Origin: Pollutimonas thiosulfatoxidans
GTDB taxonomy: Bacteria; Pseudomonadota; Gammaproteobacteria; Burkholderiales; Burkholderiaceae_B
Length of the DNA: 64,000 bases
Direction: 5' to 3'
Assembly (NCBI RefSeq): GCF_004022565.1
Contig: NZ_CP022987.1
Location: 1,736,001-1,800,000 of the forward strand
Positions 8,042 through 15,758 of the stretch are shown in pieces. The position numbers were made by a program, and so were the translations under genes. Position 1 is the first letter of the stretch. Every line of letters begins with the position of its first letter. The notes beneath the pieces were generated by a model, which worked only from the letters and a program-made list of their open reading frames with translations, searched no databases and was not told the origin of the DNA.

Positions 8042-8989
8042 TTAAGAGGTTGCTGCGTCTTGCGAGATCTCGGCCTGGCGCTTATGAAGCAACAGCGCCA
8101 TCAGGCGTTCGTCGCGCCACAGGCGACGCTCGAGCAGGTCGGCAGCTGGCAACAAAGCGCGACGCTGCTGGTCTACCGTGTGCACCAGGGCGGGATCCCA
8201 GGCGTCGATCGATGTCTGTTCTTGCGCGATGTCCTGAAACATGCCCCCGTAGCGATTACAGTAATCGGCCACACCCTCCGGAGCATTCAGATCTATGGTT
8301 TCGAATGGCCCCATGAAGGCCCAGCGCAGTCCGAGCCCATCCTTGACAGTCACGTCCAGGTCTTCCACGCTGACGTAGCCGCCTTGCACCAACCGGAATG
8401 CCTCGCGCAGCAAAGCACCCTGCAGACGGTTCAGCACAAAGCCGCGCAGCTCTTTGTTGACCGTAACGGGCTTCTGACCTATTGCCTGCATGATGTCACG
8501 GGCTTTTTCGATGATGGCGGGATCCGTCCACGGTGCACCGCAAAGCTCGACGACCGGCACCAAATATGGCGGGTTTACCGGATGAGCAACCAGGCAGCGG
8601 GACCGGCCCGCCAAGTGTTCGGAGAACGCCGAGGCCGGGATACTGGAGGTGGAACTGGCCAGCACAGTTTGTGGGCCGGCCAGCGTATCCAATGTGCTGA
8701 AGAACGTTTGCTTCAGTTCGAGCACCTCGGGCAGGTTTTCCTGTACATAGTCGGCGTCCTGCAGGGCGAGCGCCAGGTCTGGCACCGCTTGTATGCGCGC
8801 CATTACCGCTTGCGCATCGTTCAGTAGCCCACGGTTTTCCAGCTCGTTCACCTGGCGCGAAATCAGTGTCGTCGCCCGTGCAAGCGCGGCCTCGTCGCCA
8901 TCCCACAAGCGCACAGCGCAACCGCCGCGGGCAAAGACAATAGCCCACCCCTGGCCGATGAGGCCGGCTCCAGCAATGACAATATTCAT
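8042..8989 (-). CDS. 3-hydroxyacyl-CoA dehydrogenase-family protein, L-gulonate 3-dehydrogenase-like
   Basis: NAD-dependent dehydrogenase of 315 residues. The Rossmann motif GAGLIGQGWA is at residues 7-16, ASSTSSIPAS at 111-120, the catalytic-histidine motif AHPVNPPY at 135-142, and FVLNRLQ near 184-190. Length and the AHPVNPPY and GLRWAFMGPFETIDLNA stretches resemble lambda-crystallin (CRYL1), the L-gulonate 3-dehydrogenase, more than fatty-acid FadB-type enzymes. Flanking SDR genes 17 and 12 bp away suggest a common operon for sugar-acid or hydroxy-acid catabolism. A carnitine-dehydrogenase-type activity is a less likely alternative. Confidence 0.82.
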   Translation of the reverse strand: MNIVIAGAGLIGQGWAIVFARGGCAVRLWDGDEAALARATTLISRQVNELENRGLLNDAQAVMARIQAVPDLALALQDADYVQENLPEVLELKQTFFSTLDTLAGPQTVLASSTSSIPASAFSEHLAGRSRCLVAHPVNPPYLVPVVELCGAPWTDPAIIEKARDIMQAIGQKPVTVNKELRGFVLNRLQGALLREAFRLVQGGYVSVEDLDVTVKDGLGLRWAFMGPFETIDLNAPEGVADYCNRYGGMFQDIAQEQTSIDAWDPALVHTVDQQRRALLPAADLLERRLWRDERLMALLLHKRQAEISQDAATS

Positions 8990-9001
8990 GGTGGCTCCGG
9001 C

Positions 9002-9784
9002 TTAGACCAGGGTTTGCGTGTGGCCGTCAACGACCAGCGCCTGGCCACTGACGCTGGCGGCCGCCCCGCTGGCAATGAACAAGGCCATATTGGCAATGTC
9101 GCGAGCAGTGACCATACGGCCCAGCGATACGTGCTGGGTATAAAGCGTGGTCATTTCCTCGACTGATTTTCCGGCCTCTTTCGCCTTGGCTGCAATGACG
9201 GCACGTATGCGATCGCCCTCGACCGCACCGGGCAAGATAGCGTTGACTCGTATGCCGAACTCACCCAACTCAATGGCAAGCGTCTTGGTGAACCCTACGG
9301 TTGCCCATTTCGACGATGAATAAGGCGAGCGTCCGGCGTACCCCAGATGGCCGGCGACCGACGACATGTTGATCATTACGCCGGCATCAGACTGCTTGAG
9401 CAAGGGAATGGCCCGCCGCGCACACAGGAACTGGCTGGTGATGTTCACGGACAGCGTTCGGTCCCAGTCTGCAAGACTTAAGGTTTCCAGCTTGCCTGTG
9501 GGGCCGGCTATGCCCGCGTTATTGATCAGGATGTCCAGCCCGCCCAGCGCCTCGCCGACTTTGGCAAATAACGCATCTACCGCAGCCTCGTCGGAAACGT
9601 CGGCTACGGCAGTCTGCAACTTGGGCAGCTCTTTTCGCGCCGCCGTCAGCGCGGTCTCGTTGATGTCGCAAACGAATACATCGCACCCCGCCGCAGTGAA
9701 CACCCGCGCCATCTCCAGGCCCAGGCCACTGGCGCCGGCGGTAATCAATACCCTTTGGTCTTGCATGCTTATGTCGTCGAACAT
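9002..9784 (-). CDS. SDR-family oxidoreductase
   Basis: Short-chain dehydrogenase of 260 residues. The cofactor motif TAGASGLG is at 15-22, with Asp40 after the second strand (FVCD) pointing to NAD(H) rather than NADP(H). NNAG is at 88-91, Ser141/142, Tyr155 and Lys159. The ATG at 9784 has GGAGA upstream; an internal ATG at 9766 is possible. It is the first gene of the three-dehydrogenase operon and is divergent from the adenine deaminase gene. A minus-strand promoter (TTGTGG, 17 bp, TAGTAT) can be read in the 69-bp divergent region. Substrate unknown. Confidence 0.85.
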   Translation of the reverse strand: MFDDISMQDQRVLITAGASGLGLEMARVFTAAGCDVFVCDINETALTAARKELPKLQTAVADVSDEAAVDALFAKVGEALGGLDILINNAGIAGPTGKLETLSLADWDRTLSVNITSQFLCARRAIPLLKQSDAGVMINMSSVAGHLGYAGRSPYSSSKWATVGFTKTLAIELGEFGIRVNAILPGAVEGDRIRAVIAAKAKEAGKSVEEMTTLYTQHVSLGRMVTARDIANMALFIASGAAASVSGQALVVDGHTQTLV

Positions 9785-9853
9785 CGGTGTCTCCACGTTG
9801 TATGTACTCGCTATACTATCCAGTGCGGCTATAGACCACAAGGAGGGGCAGCC

Positions 9854-10903
9854 ATGAGCGCAACGGCCGACGTCCAGGCATTGACCACATTTATCCGGGG
9901 GCTGCCCAAGGCCGAACTGCATCTGCATATCGAAGGCACACTCGAGCCCGAACTCATTTTCGCACTCGCCCAGCGTAACGGCGTCGCCTTGTCTTATCCG
10001 TCCATATCGGCCTTGCGGGCGGCCTACCAGTTCGAGGATCTTCAATCTTTTCTCGACCTGTACTACGCCGGTGCCAGCGTCCTCATCACCGAGGACGACT
10101 TCTATGACATGACCATGGCGTATATGCGTCGGGCCCAGGACGACGGCGTGCTGCATGCAGAGATCATGTTCGATCCGCAAACCCATACGTCGCGCGGCAT
10201 CAGCATGGCCACGATCTTTTCAGGCATTGCCCGAGCGCTGCGCGAAACACGCGCCACCACCGGAATCACCAGTTATCTGCTGCTTAGCTTTTTGCGTCAT
10301 TTGCCCGAAGAGGAAGCCATGGCAACGCTGGATGCCGCCCTGCCGCTACGCGAGCAATATCAGGATCTATGGATAGGCGTTGGCCTGGACTCCGCCGAAC
10401 GCGGCAATCCGCCGGCCCGCTTTGCGCGCCTGTACGATCGCTGCGGCCAGCTGGGCTTTCGCCTGACGGCACACGCCGGCGAAGAAGGCCCAGCAGCTTA
10501 TGTGCAAGAGGCGCTTGATACTTTGGGTGTGGAACGCATCGACCATGGCGTACGCTCGGAAGAAGATGCCGCCCTGATGGCGCGCCTTGCAGCGCAGCGC
10601 ATACCCCTTACCGTCTGCCCCTTGTCCAACCTGAAGCTGCAAGTGGTCGACGACATGCGCCAGCACAATCTGGCTCGCATGTTGCGACAGGGAATCATGG
10701 TAACGGTAAATTCGGACGACCCGGCCTACTTTGGCGGATACATCGCAGACAACTATCTGGCCAGTGCCTTGAGCCTGGACTTGACGCGTGACGAACTCGG
10801 TACGCTGGCACACAACAGCATCAGCGCATCGTTCCTGCCCGAGGCCGAGAAAGCCGCCCTGCTGGAAAAATTGACGGTTTATCTGGAGTCTTGCAAGATC
10901 TGA
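9854..10903 (+). CDS. Adenine deaminase (adenosine-deaminase superfamily)
   Basis: Zinc hydrolase of 349 residues converting adenine to hypoxanthine for purine salvage. Metal ligands are visible: HLHIEG (His23, His25), HAGEEGP, IDHGVRS and VNSDDPAYFGG. The DDPAYFGGY motif, the DLYYAGASVL stretch and SFLRHL near mid-protein match the ADE-type adenine deaminases of Pseudomonas more than E. coli adenosine deaminase, which has a different pattern at these places. The ATG at 9854 has a strong AGGAGGGG five bases upstream. A bidirectional hairpin terminator follows the stop. Confidence 0.88.
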   Translation: MSATADVQALTTFIRGLPKAELHLHIEGTLEPELIFALAQRNGVALSYPSISALRAAYQFEDLQSFLDLYYAGASVLITEDDFYDMTMAYMRRAQDDGVLHAEIMFDPQTHTSRGISMATIFSGIARALRETRATTGITSYLLLSFLRHLPEEEAMATLDAALPLREQYQDLWIGVGLDSAERGNPPARFARLYDRCGQLGFRLTAHAGEEGPAAYVQEALDTLGVERIDHGVRSEEDAALMARLAAQRIPLTVCPLSNLKLQVVDDMRQHNLARMLRQGIMVTVNSDDPAYFGGYIADNYLASALSLDLTRDELGTLAHNSISASFLPEAEKAALLEKLTVYLESCKI

Positions 10904-10914
10904 CCCCATCAAGC

Positions 10915-10943
10915 AAAAAGCCCACCGCGAGGGTGGGCTTTTC
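10915..10943. terminator. Bidirectional rho-independent terminator
   Basis: Stem of 11 bp (AAAAGCCCACC paired with GGTGGGCTTTT) around a 5-base loop. It ends in a T-run on both strands, so it can stop transcription from the adenine deaminase gene and from the convergent cold-shock gene. Confidence 0.9.
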
Positions 10944-10958
10944 TAATCTAGCAAGTTA

Positions 10959-11168
10959 TTAGATAACTTGGATCGATTTGGCTTGAGGGCCTTTTTGGCC
11001 TTCGGCCGCTACGAAGGAAACGCGTTGGTTCTCTTCGAGCGATTTAAAGCCTGTGCCGATGATGTCTGTGTGATGGGCGAAAAGGTCTTTACCACCCGAT
11101 TCAGGCTTGATGAAACCAAAGCCTTTTTCGTTGTTGAACCACTTCACAATACCGGTTTCTGTTTGCAT
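10959..11168 (-). CDS. Cold-shock protein, CspA family
   Basis: Small single-domain RNA chaperone of 69 residues. The RNA-binding motifs are visible as KGFGFI (RNP1) and LFAHH (RNP2, normally VFVHH). It opens MQTETGIVKWFNNEKGFGF, the standard CSD start. The ATG at 11168 is preferred over an upstream in-frame TTG. It is monocistronic, with its own terminator at 10915-10943. The promoter predicted about 140 bp upstream leaves an untranslated leader of roughly 130 bases, as in cold-regulated csp genes. Confidence 0.95.
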   Translation of the reverse strand: MQTETGIVKWFNNEKGFGFIKPESGGKDLFAHHTDIIGTGFKSLEENQRVSFVAAEGQKGPQAKSIQVI

Positions 11169-11308
11169 TTTTTGCAATCCCTAAAAATATAAGAGCGACA
11201 TGCTCTAAATAGAAGACTGTCAAGGTGTAGAGATTTGAGCAAAAAAGTACTGTACTGATACTGGTACTGGATTGTACTAACTTCAACGAACTTGAAAATC
11301 TAGAACGT

Positions 11309-11337
11309 ATAGTATAGCCAGGCCGCAGCCACGTCAA
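11309..11337 (-). promoter_or_regulatory. Sigma-70 promoter of the cold-shock gene
   Basis: Minus-strand reading gives TTGACG (11337-11332), a 17-bp spacer and TACTAT (11314-11309). Both hexamers are near consensus with optimal spacing. The expected start near 11301 gives a leader of about 130 bases before the csp ATG, a region that folds and controls translation in known cspA mRNAs. Confidence 0.6.
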
Positions 11338-11402
11338 CAATAAGTGCAAACTTTATGTGGGGTGTGTGTGGCTATTTGGTATCAATCCATAACAGAGAAA
11401 AT

Positions 11403-11990
11403 ATGACGTCGGCGCGCAAGCTTCCTCGCAGTTTTTATGACCGTGACACCATCCTGGTGGCACCTGATTTACTCGGCAAGCTTTTGGTACGCAATACCCC
11501 GGAGGGCCCGCGTATCGGACGCATAGTGGAAGTGGAAGCTTACCTCGGTCCGCATGACCTGGCCGCTCACACTTCCAAGGGCTTGACGCCCCGAACCCGA
11601 GCCATGTTCGGCCCACCCGGGCACGCCTATGTGTACCTGATCTATGGCATGCACCACTGTATGAATGTCGTCACCGAACCGGACGGCACCGGCGCCGCCG
11701 TACTACTGCGCGCGCTGGAACCTGTCGCCAACCTATCCGACAACACCCGGGGTCCCGGCAGGCTATGCAAGGCCATGGGGATCGACAAGAGCTACTACGG
11801 CCATGATCTTTGCAGCGATGACTTTTTTATTGCGGAAGAACAAGGCGCCCAGTCCCCAAAAATCGCCACGAGCGCTCGGATAGGCGTGGACTACGCTGGA
11901 GAGTGGGCAGAAAAACCGCTGCGCTTCTATATAGAGGGCAATGCTTATGTGTCCCGGGTGCCTTCAAGAAAGACCCCAGCAAACCCGTAG
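11403..11990 (+). CDS. DNA-3-methyladenine glycosylase, AAG/MPG family
   Basis: Base-excision repair glycosylase of 195 residues that removes alkylated purines such as 3-methyladenine. The AAG signature is present: an LLGKLLVR opening, the catalytic EVEAYLGPHDLAAH stretch (Glu as general base), TPRTRAMFGPPGHAYVYLIYGMH, and GPGRLCKAMGI. The chosen ATG at 11403 sits just before the conserved start; an in-frame ATG at 11355 would add 16 unlikely residues. It is unrelated in fold to the AlkA-like protein at 49106-49753. Both in one genome is common. Confidence 0.93.
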   Translation: MTSARKLPRSFYDRDTILVAPDLLGKLLVRNTPEGPRIGRIVEVEAYLGPHDLAAHTSKGLTPRTRAMFGPPGHAYVYLIYGMHHCMNVVTEPDGTGAAVLLRALEPVANLSDNTRGPGRLCKAMGIDKSYYGHDLCSDDFFIAEEQGAQSPKIATSARIGVDYAGEWAEKPLRFYIEGNAYVSRVPSRKTPANP

Positions 11991-12002
11991 GCACAAACAG
12001 GA

Positions 12003-12028
12003 AGGGGCTTTCCTTTCGGAAAGCCCCT
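12003..12028. terminator. Hairpin between the AAG gene and tRNA-Arg
   Basis: Eleven-bp perfect stem AGGGGCTTTCC / GGAAAGCCCCT with a TTTC loop, 12 bases after the glycosylase stop. It lies immediately downstream of tRNA-Arg on the other strand. The T-run is weak on both sides, but the stem is strong and well placed for convergent termination. Confidence 0.7.
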
Positions 12029-12033
12029 AATTC

Positions 12034-12110
12034 TGGCGCGGCTGGCAGGATTCGAACCCACGACCCCTTGGTTCGTAGCCAAGTACTCTATCCAACTGAG
12101 CTACAGCCGC
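12034..12110 (-). tRNA. tRNA-Arg (anticodon ACG)
   Basis: Minus-strand 77-nt cloverleaf. Acceptor GCGGCTG pairs with CAGCCGC, then discriminator G and an encoded CCA. The D-arm holds AGCTCAGTTGG, the anticodon stem is CTTGG/CCAAG around CTACGAA (anticodon ACG), and the T-arm holds GGTTCGAAT. ACG is read as inosine-CG and decodes CGU/CGC/CGA arginine. Confidence 0.97.
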
Positions 12111-12210
12111 TGCAAAAGAGGCGTAACTATAACATAGATTTTTGCCTGCGTCGCGTCGCTTTCCGGGCCGGCAGTCTGCCGAACAGGCATGCCAATTGCC
12201 GGCCGGGGTC

Positions 12211-14718
12211 ATGCCCTCTCATCCCCCTGCCCCACACGCCAACGCGCCGGCCGCGGACGGGAAACCTGTGGTCGTCATCACCGGCGCGTCCGGCAATCTT
12301 GGCCGTACCCTGGCGGCCAGCCTGAGGGATGACTATCGCCTGGTGGGGCTGGATCGCGATGAGGACGACACCCTGGGCTTTCCCTCGTTTGCCGTAGACC
12401 TTGCCGACGATGATTCGGTTGCCCACGCCATCGAACACATTGCCGACTTATGCGGAAGAAAGCTCGCGGCGGTCATCCACCTGGTGGCCTATTTCGATTC
12501 TACCGGCGAAGACAACCCGCTATACCAAACCGTCAACGTGGATGGCACGCGCCGGATGCTGGAGGCCTTGCGCGATTTTGAGGTGGAACGCTTCATTTAC
12601 GCCAGCACCATGCTGGTACACGCGCCCTGCAAGCCTGGCGAGCACATAGCCGAAACCGACCCTTACGGTCCACTGTACATCTACCCGCAATCCAAACTGC
12701 AGGCGGAACAGATCATACGTGAAGGTCACGGCGACATGCCCTACGCCATCCTGCGGTTTGCAGGAGTCTATGACGAGGAGACGGTGGTCCCCACGCTCGC
12801 GCAGCAGATCGCCCGCATCTATGAGCGCGACTTTCAGAGCTACTTCTATTCGGCTTCCACGCTGGTGGGCCAGGCCATGTTGCACCGGGACGATATGGTG
12901 GATGCCGTTCAACGTACCTTGGCATGCCGGCGCGAGCTGCCCGCTGATACGGTGCTGCTCATCGGCGAATCCGACGCGCCCGGATACGACGCCTTGCAGG
13001 ACGAGATCGGTTACCTCATACATGGGCAGGACGATTGGCCCACCTTGCGGGTGCCTAAAACCCTGGCCACTGCCGGCGCCTGGCTGCAAGCCCGCATGGA
13101 GCCGGCCGTGCCGGATGCGCTGGACCAAGGCGAAGAGCCCTTCATCAAGCCTTACATGATCGCCATGTCGGATGCTCATTACGCGCTGGACACACGTCGC
13201 GCGGAGCGCTTGCTGGGATGGCGGCCGGCACACAGGCTGAAGGAAACCCTGCCCGCCATTGTCGAATCGCTGAAGCGCGATCCGGTAGCCTGGTATAGGC
13301 GAAACGGCATGACGCCACCACCCACCATTGCCGAGGCTGCGCAGGCGTCGCAGGACAGCGAGCGGTTGCGCGTGCAGAACGAGCAGCAGTATCGTCAGGA
13401 GCTTTCAGCCTACCGCTGGCCGCATTTCGTGAATATGGCGCTGGGCACGTGGCTGCTTACCCAAGGCCCCTTGATCGGTGTGGTCGAACCGGGGTTGCGA
13501 TGGACGGAAAGCCTGCTGGGCTTGGCCCTTATTGTTTTTGCGGCATTGTCACTCGGCTGGCAAATGGGTTTTGCGCGTTGGGTCTGCGCGGGCATAGGTG
13601 CTGTCGTGATGGCCGCGCCGTTTGTCTTCTGGACCGGGAATGCGGCCGCCTATCTGTCCGACACCCTGGTGGGAGGGCTGATCCTTGGCCTGGCTCTGGC
13701 CACTCCGCCCGAGCCGGGGCTTAGCCCACTGGCGCGGATGACCGGCCCCGACACCCCGCCGGGGTGGGACTACAACCCCTCGGCCTGGACGCAACGGGTG
13801 CCCATCATTGCGTTGGCGCTGGTCGGGCTCTATGTTTCCCGCTACCTGGCCGGTTACCAGCTAGGCCATCTGGAGACGGTATGGGAGCCCTTTTTTCTGG
13901 GCAACCCCGCCGATCCGCGCAACGGCACCGAAGAGATCATCACGTCCAGCGTTTCAGAGGCCTGGCCGGTATCCGACGCGGCGCTGGGCGGCTATACCTA
14001 TATGCTGGAAATCCTGACCGGCATCATTGGCTCACGCGCACGCTGGCGCACCATGCCTTGGCTGGTGGCGCTATTTGGACTGATGATCGTGCCGCTAGGC
14101 ATCGTATCGATCACCTTCGTAATCATCCAGCCCATCGTCATCGGCACCTGGAGCACGCTGGCGTTGATCGGCGCCGCTGCCATGCTGCTGCAAATACCCT
14201 ATTCGCTGGACGAGCTGCTGGCAGTTGCGCAGTTCATGCGCCGTCGCATGCAAGCCGGGAAAAGCATGTTGCGTGTATTCCTGTTCGGAGACACGGACGA
14301 GGGAGAACGCACTGCCCGCGACGATGAGTTCGACCGCCCGGCCGGGACGGTCCTTGGCGAGATACTGCAAGGCGGAGTGCATTTGCCCTGGACGCTCTGG
14401 TTGGCCGCAGCGCTAGGCGCTTGGCTGATGCTTACCCGTGTGACATTGGGCACGGAAGGGGCTATGGCCAATGCCGATCATGTCATCGGCGCGCTGGTGC
14501 TGACGATCGTATCGATCGCGGCGGCGGAAGTGGCGCGCACTTTGCGTTTCCTGTTGATACCGCTGGGTGTGGCCCTGTTGATTACGCCCTTCGCTTACGA
14601 GTCGAACGCCGTGCAGACTGGTGCCAGCCTGATCGCGGGCCTTGCCCTGGTCGCGCTGAGCCTGCCGCGCGGGCACATCCAAGGACAGTACGGCCGCTGG
14701 AATCGCTGCATACGATAG
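12211..14718 (+). CDS. NAD-dependent epimerase fused to a VKOR-like membrane domain
   Basis: Large 835-residue protein. Residues about 20-370 are an extended SDR (epimerase/dehydratase) domain: VVITGASGNLGRTL, a YIYPQSK active-site motif (Tyr-x3-Lys), and a CoA/NAD fold ending in GWRP. After a linker come about 10 hydrophobic segments. The middle of these (NPSAWTQRVPIIALAL...GHLETVWEPFF...SEAWPVSDAALGGYTYMLE) resembles the VKOR-like domains found in such bacterial fusions. Where I expect a redox CXXC, the sequence is W-S648-T-L-A651, so disulfide chemistry looks lost. The start is uncertain: ATG 12211 is chosen over TTG 12142. Function unknown. Confidence 0.8.
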   Translation: MPSHPPAPHANAPAADGKPVVVITGASGNLGRTLAASLRDDYRLVGLDRDEDDTLGFPSFAVDLADDDSVAHAIEHIADLCGRKLAAVIHLVAYFDSTGEDNPLYQTVNVDGTRRMLEALRDFEVERFIYASTMLVHAPCKPGEHIAETDPYGPLYIYPQSKLQAEQIIREGHGDMPYAILRFAGVYDEETVVPTLAQQIARIYERDFQSYFYSASTLVGQAMLHRDDMVDAVQRTLACRRELPADTVLLIGESDAPGYDALQDEIGYLIHGQDDWPTLRVPKTLATAGAWLQARMEPAVPDALDQGEEPFIKPYMIAMSDAHYALDTRRAERLLGWRPAHRLKETLPAIVESLKRDPVAWYRRNGMTPPPTIAEAAQASQDSERLRVQNEQQYRQELSAYRWPHFVNMALGTWLLTQGPLIGVVEPGLRWTESLLGLALIVFAALSLGWQMGFARWVCAGIGAVVMAAPFVFWTGNAAAYLSDTLVGGLILGLALATPPEPGLSPLARMTGPDTPPGWDYNPSAWTQRVPIIALALVGLYVSRYLAGYQLGHLETVWEPFFLGNPADPRNGTEEIITSSVSEAWPVSDAALGGYTYMLEILTGIIGSRARWRTMPWLVALFGLMIVPLGIVSITFVIIQPIVIGTWSTLALIGAAAMLLQIPYSLDELLAVAQFMRRRMQAGKSMLRVFLFGDTDEGERTARDDEFDRPAGTVLGEILQGGVHLPWTLWLAAALGAWLMLTRVTLGTEGAMANADHVIGALVLTIVSIAAAEVARTLRFLLIPLGVALLITPFAYESNAVQTGASLIAGLALVALSLPRGHIQGQYGRWNRCIR

Positions 14719-14777
14719 GCCATGGTGCAGCGTACCGCTGCGCTAGAATGCCGGGGAGCCGTTGACTGGAGTCCCGC

Positions 14778-15698
14778 ATGAACGCCGCCCTGCCTTATGA
14801 CTATGCGCATATCGAAACCCTGGTTTCCGGTTTTGTGCCGCAATGGCGGGCGCTGGGCTACGGCGCGGTGGTGGCCATCGCCCGGGGCGGCCTCTTTCCG
14901 GGCCTGATCGCCTCCACAGAGCTAAGCTTGCCGCTGCATGCGCTGGCCTATGCCCGCAATACCCGCAAGGTCTCTTGGTACACCGTCGACCAGCCCTCCC
15001 CTGCATCAAAAATCTTACTGGTCGAAGACATCGCCGGTCGTGGCACGACCCTGGTGGACTGCCTGGATTTTCTGCGGGCTCGGGGCCATCAAGTCGACGT
15101 TTTTGCGCTGGCCTACGATGCCCAATCGCGCATCAAGCCCGACTTTGGCATTGAGGTGCCATCCGGACTGCGTGCCTGGTTTCCGTGGGAGCGCACCTCC
15201 ATAACCGAAGCCTTCGCCGCGACCGACAATGAACCGACACGTCCGGAACACGAGTACGCCTCGTGGGCGATCGACCTGGATGGAATTCTGCTGATGGACC
15301 TGCCCGAAGACAGCTACGCACAAGCCTTGCACGAAACGCTGGCACAACGCGATCTGCTGCTGCCCAACGCCGTGCTGCCTGGCCTGCATTTAGAGAACAT
15401 CACCATCATTACGGGCCGGCCCGAGCAGGACCGCAGTCGTACGCAAGCCTGGCTGCAACAGCACGGCTTCCATGGCCCCCTGGTCATGAGAGACGAAACG
15501 CGCTATACGCCGGCGCAAACTTCCCAGCACAAGGCCGAAGCGCTGATGGCCCGTTGTCACACGCACTTCATAGAAAGCGACCCGGTCCAGGCACTGGATA
15601 TTGCCTATCGAGCCAAGGTGGCACGGGTGATATGGTGGAACGGCGGCAAGGCCTTGCGCGTACATGCCAGCGATGCCAGCCGGCTCGACCTTGCCTGA
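14778..15698 (+). CDS. Phosphoribosyltransferase fused to a HAD-like domain
   Basis: 306-residue cytoplasmic protein with two parts. The N-terminal half is a type I phosphoribosyltransferase: a VVAIARGGLFPG loop near residues 33-44 and the PRPP motif ILLVEDIAGRGTTL near 79-92. The C-terminal half, from about residue 160, opens with AIDLDGILLMD (Asp166-x-Asp168), which is HAD phosphatase motif I, and continues with ITGRPEQDRS, a motif-II-like T/S. Substrates are unknown; base salvage coupled to phosphate removal is possible. An ATG with GGAG about 10 bases upstream opens it. It sits 59 bp after the epimerase fusion gene. Confidence 0.82.
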   Translation: MNAALPYDYAHIETLVSGFVPQWRALGYGAVVAIARGGLFPGLIASTELSLPLHALAYARNTRKVSWYTVDQPSPASKILLVEDIAGRGTTLVDCLDFLRARGHQVDVFALAYDAQSRIKPDFGIEVPSGLRAWFPWERTSITEAFAATDNEPTRPEHEYASWAIDLDGILLMDLPEDSYAQALHETLAQRDLLLPNAVLPGLHLENITIITGRPEQDRSRTQAWLQQHGFHGPLVMRDETRYTPAQTSQHKAEALMARCHTHFIESDPVQALDIAYRAKVARVIWWNGGKALRVHASDASRLDLA

Positions 15699-15758
15699 CG
15701 CGCGAACAGCTGCGACTTGTAGTATCTTTCAGGACGTTGCATTAACAGGAGCCCCGAC

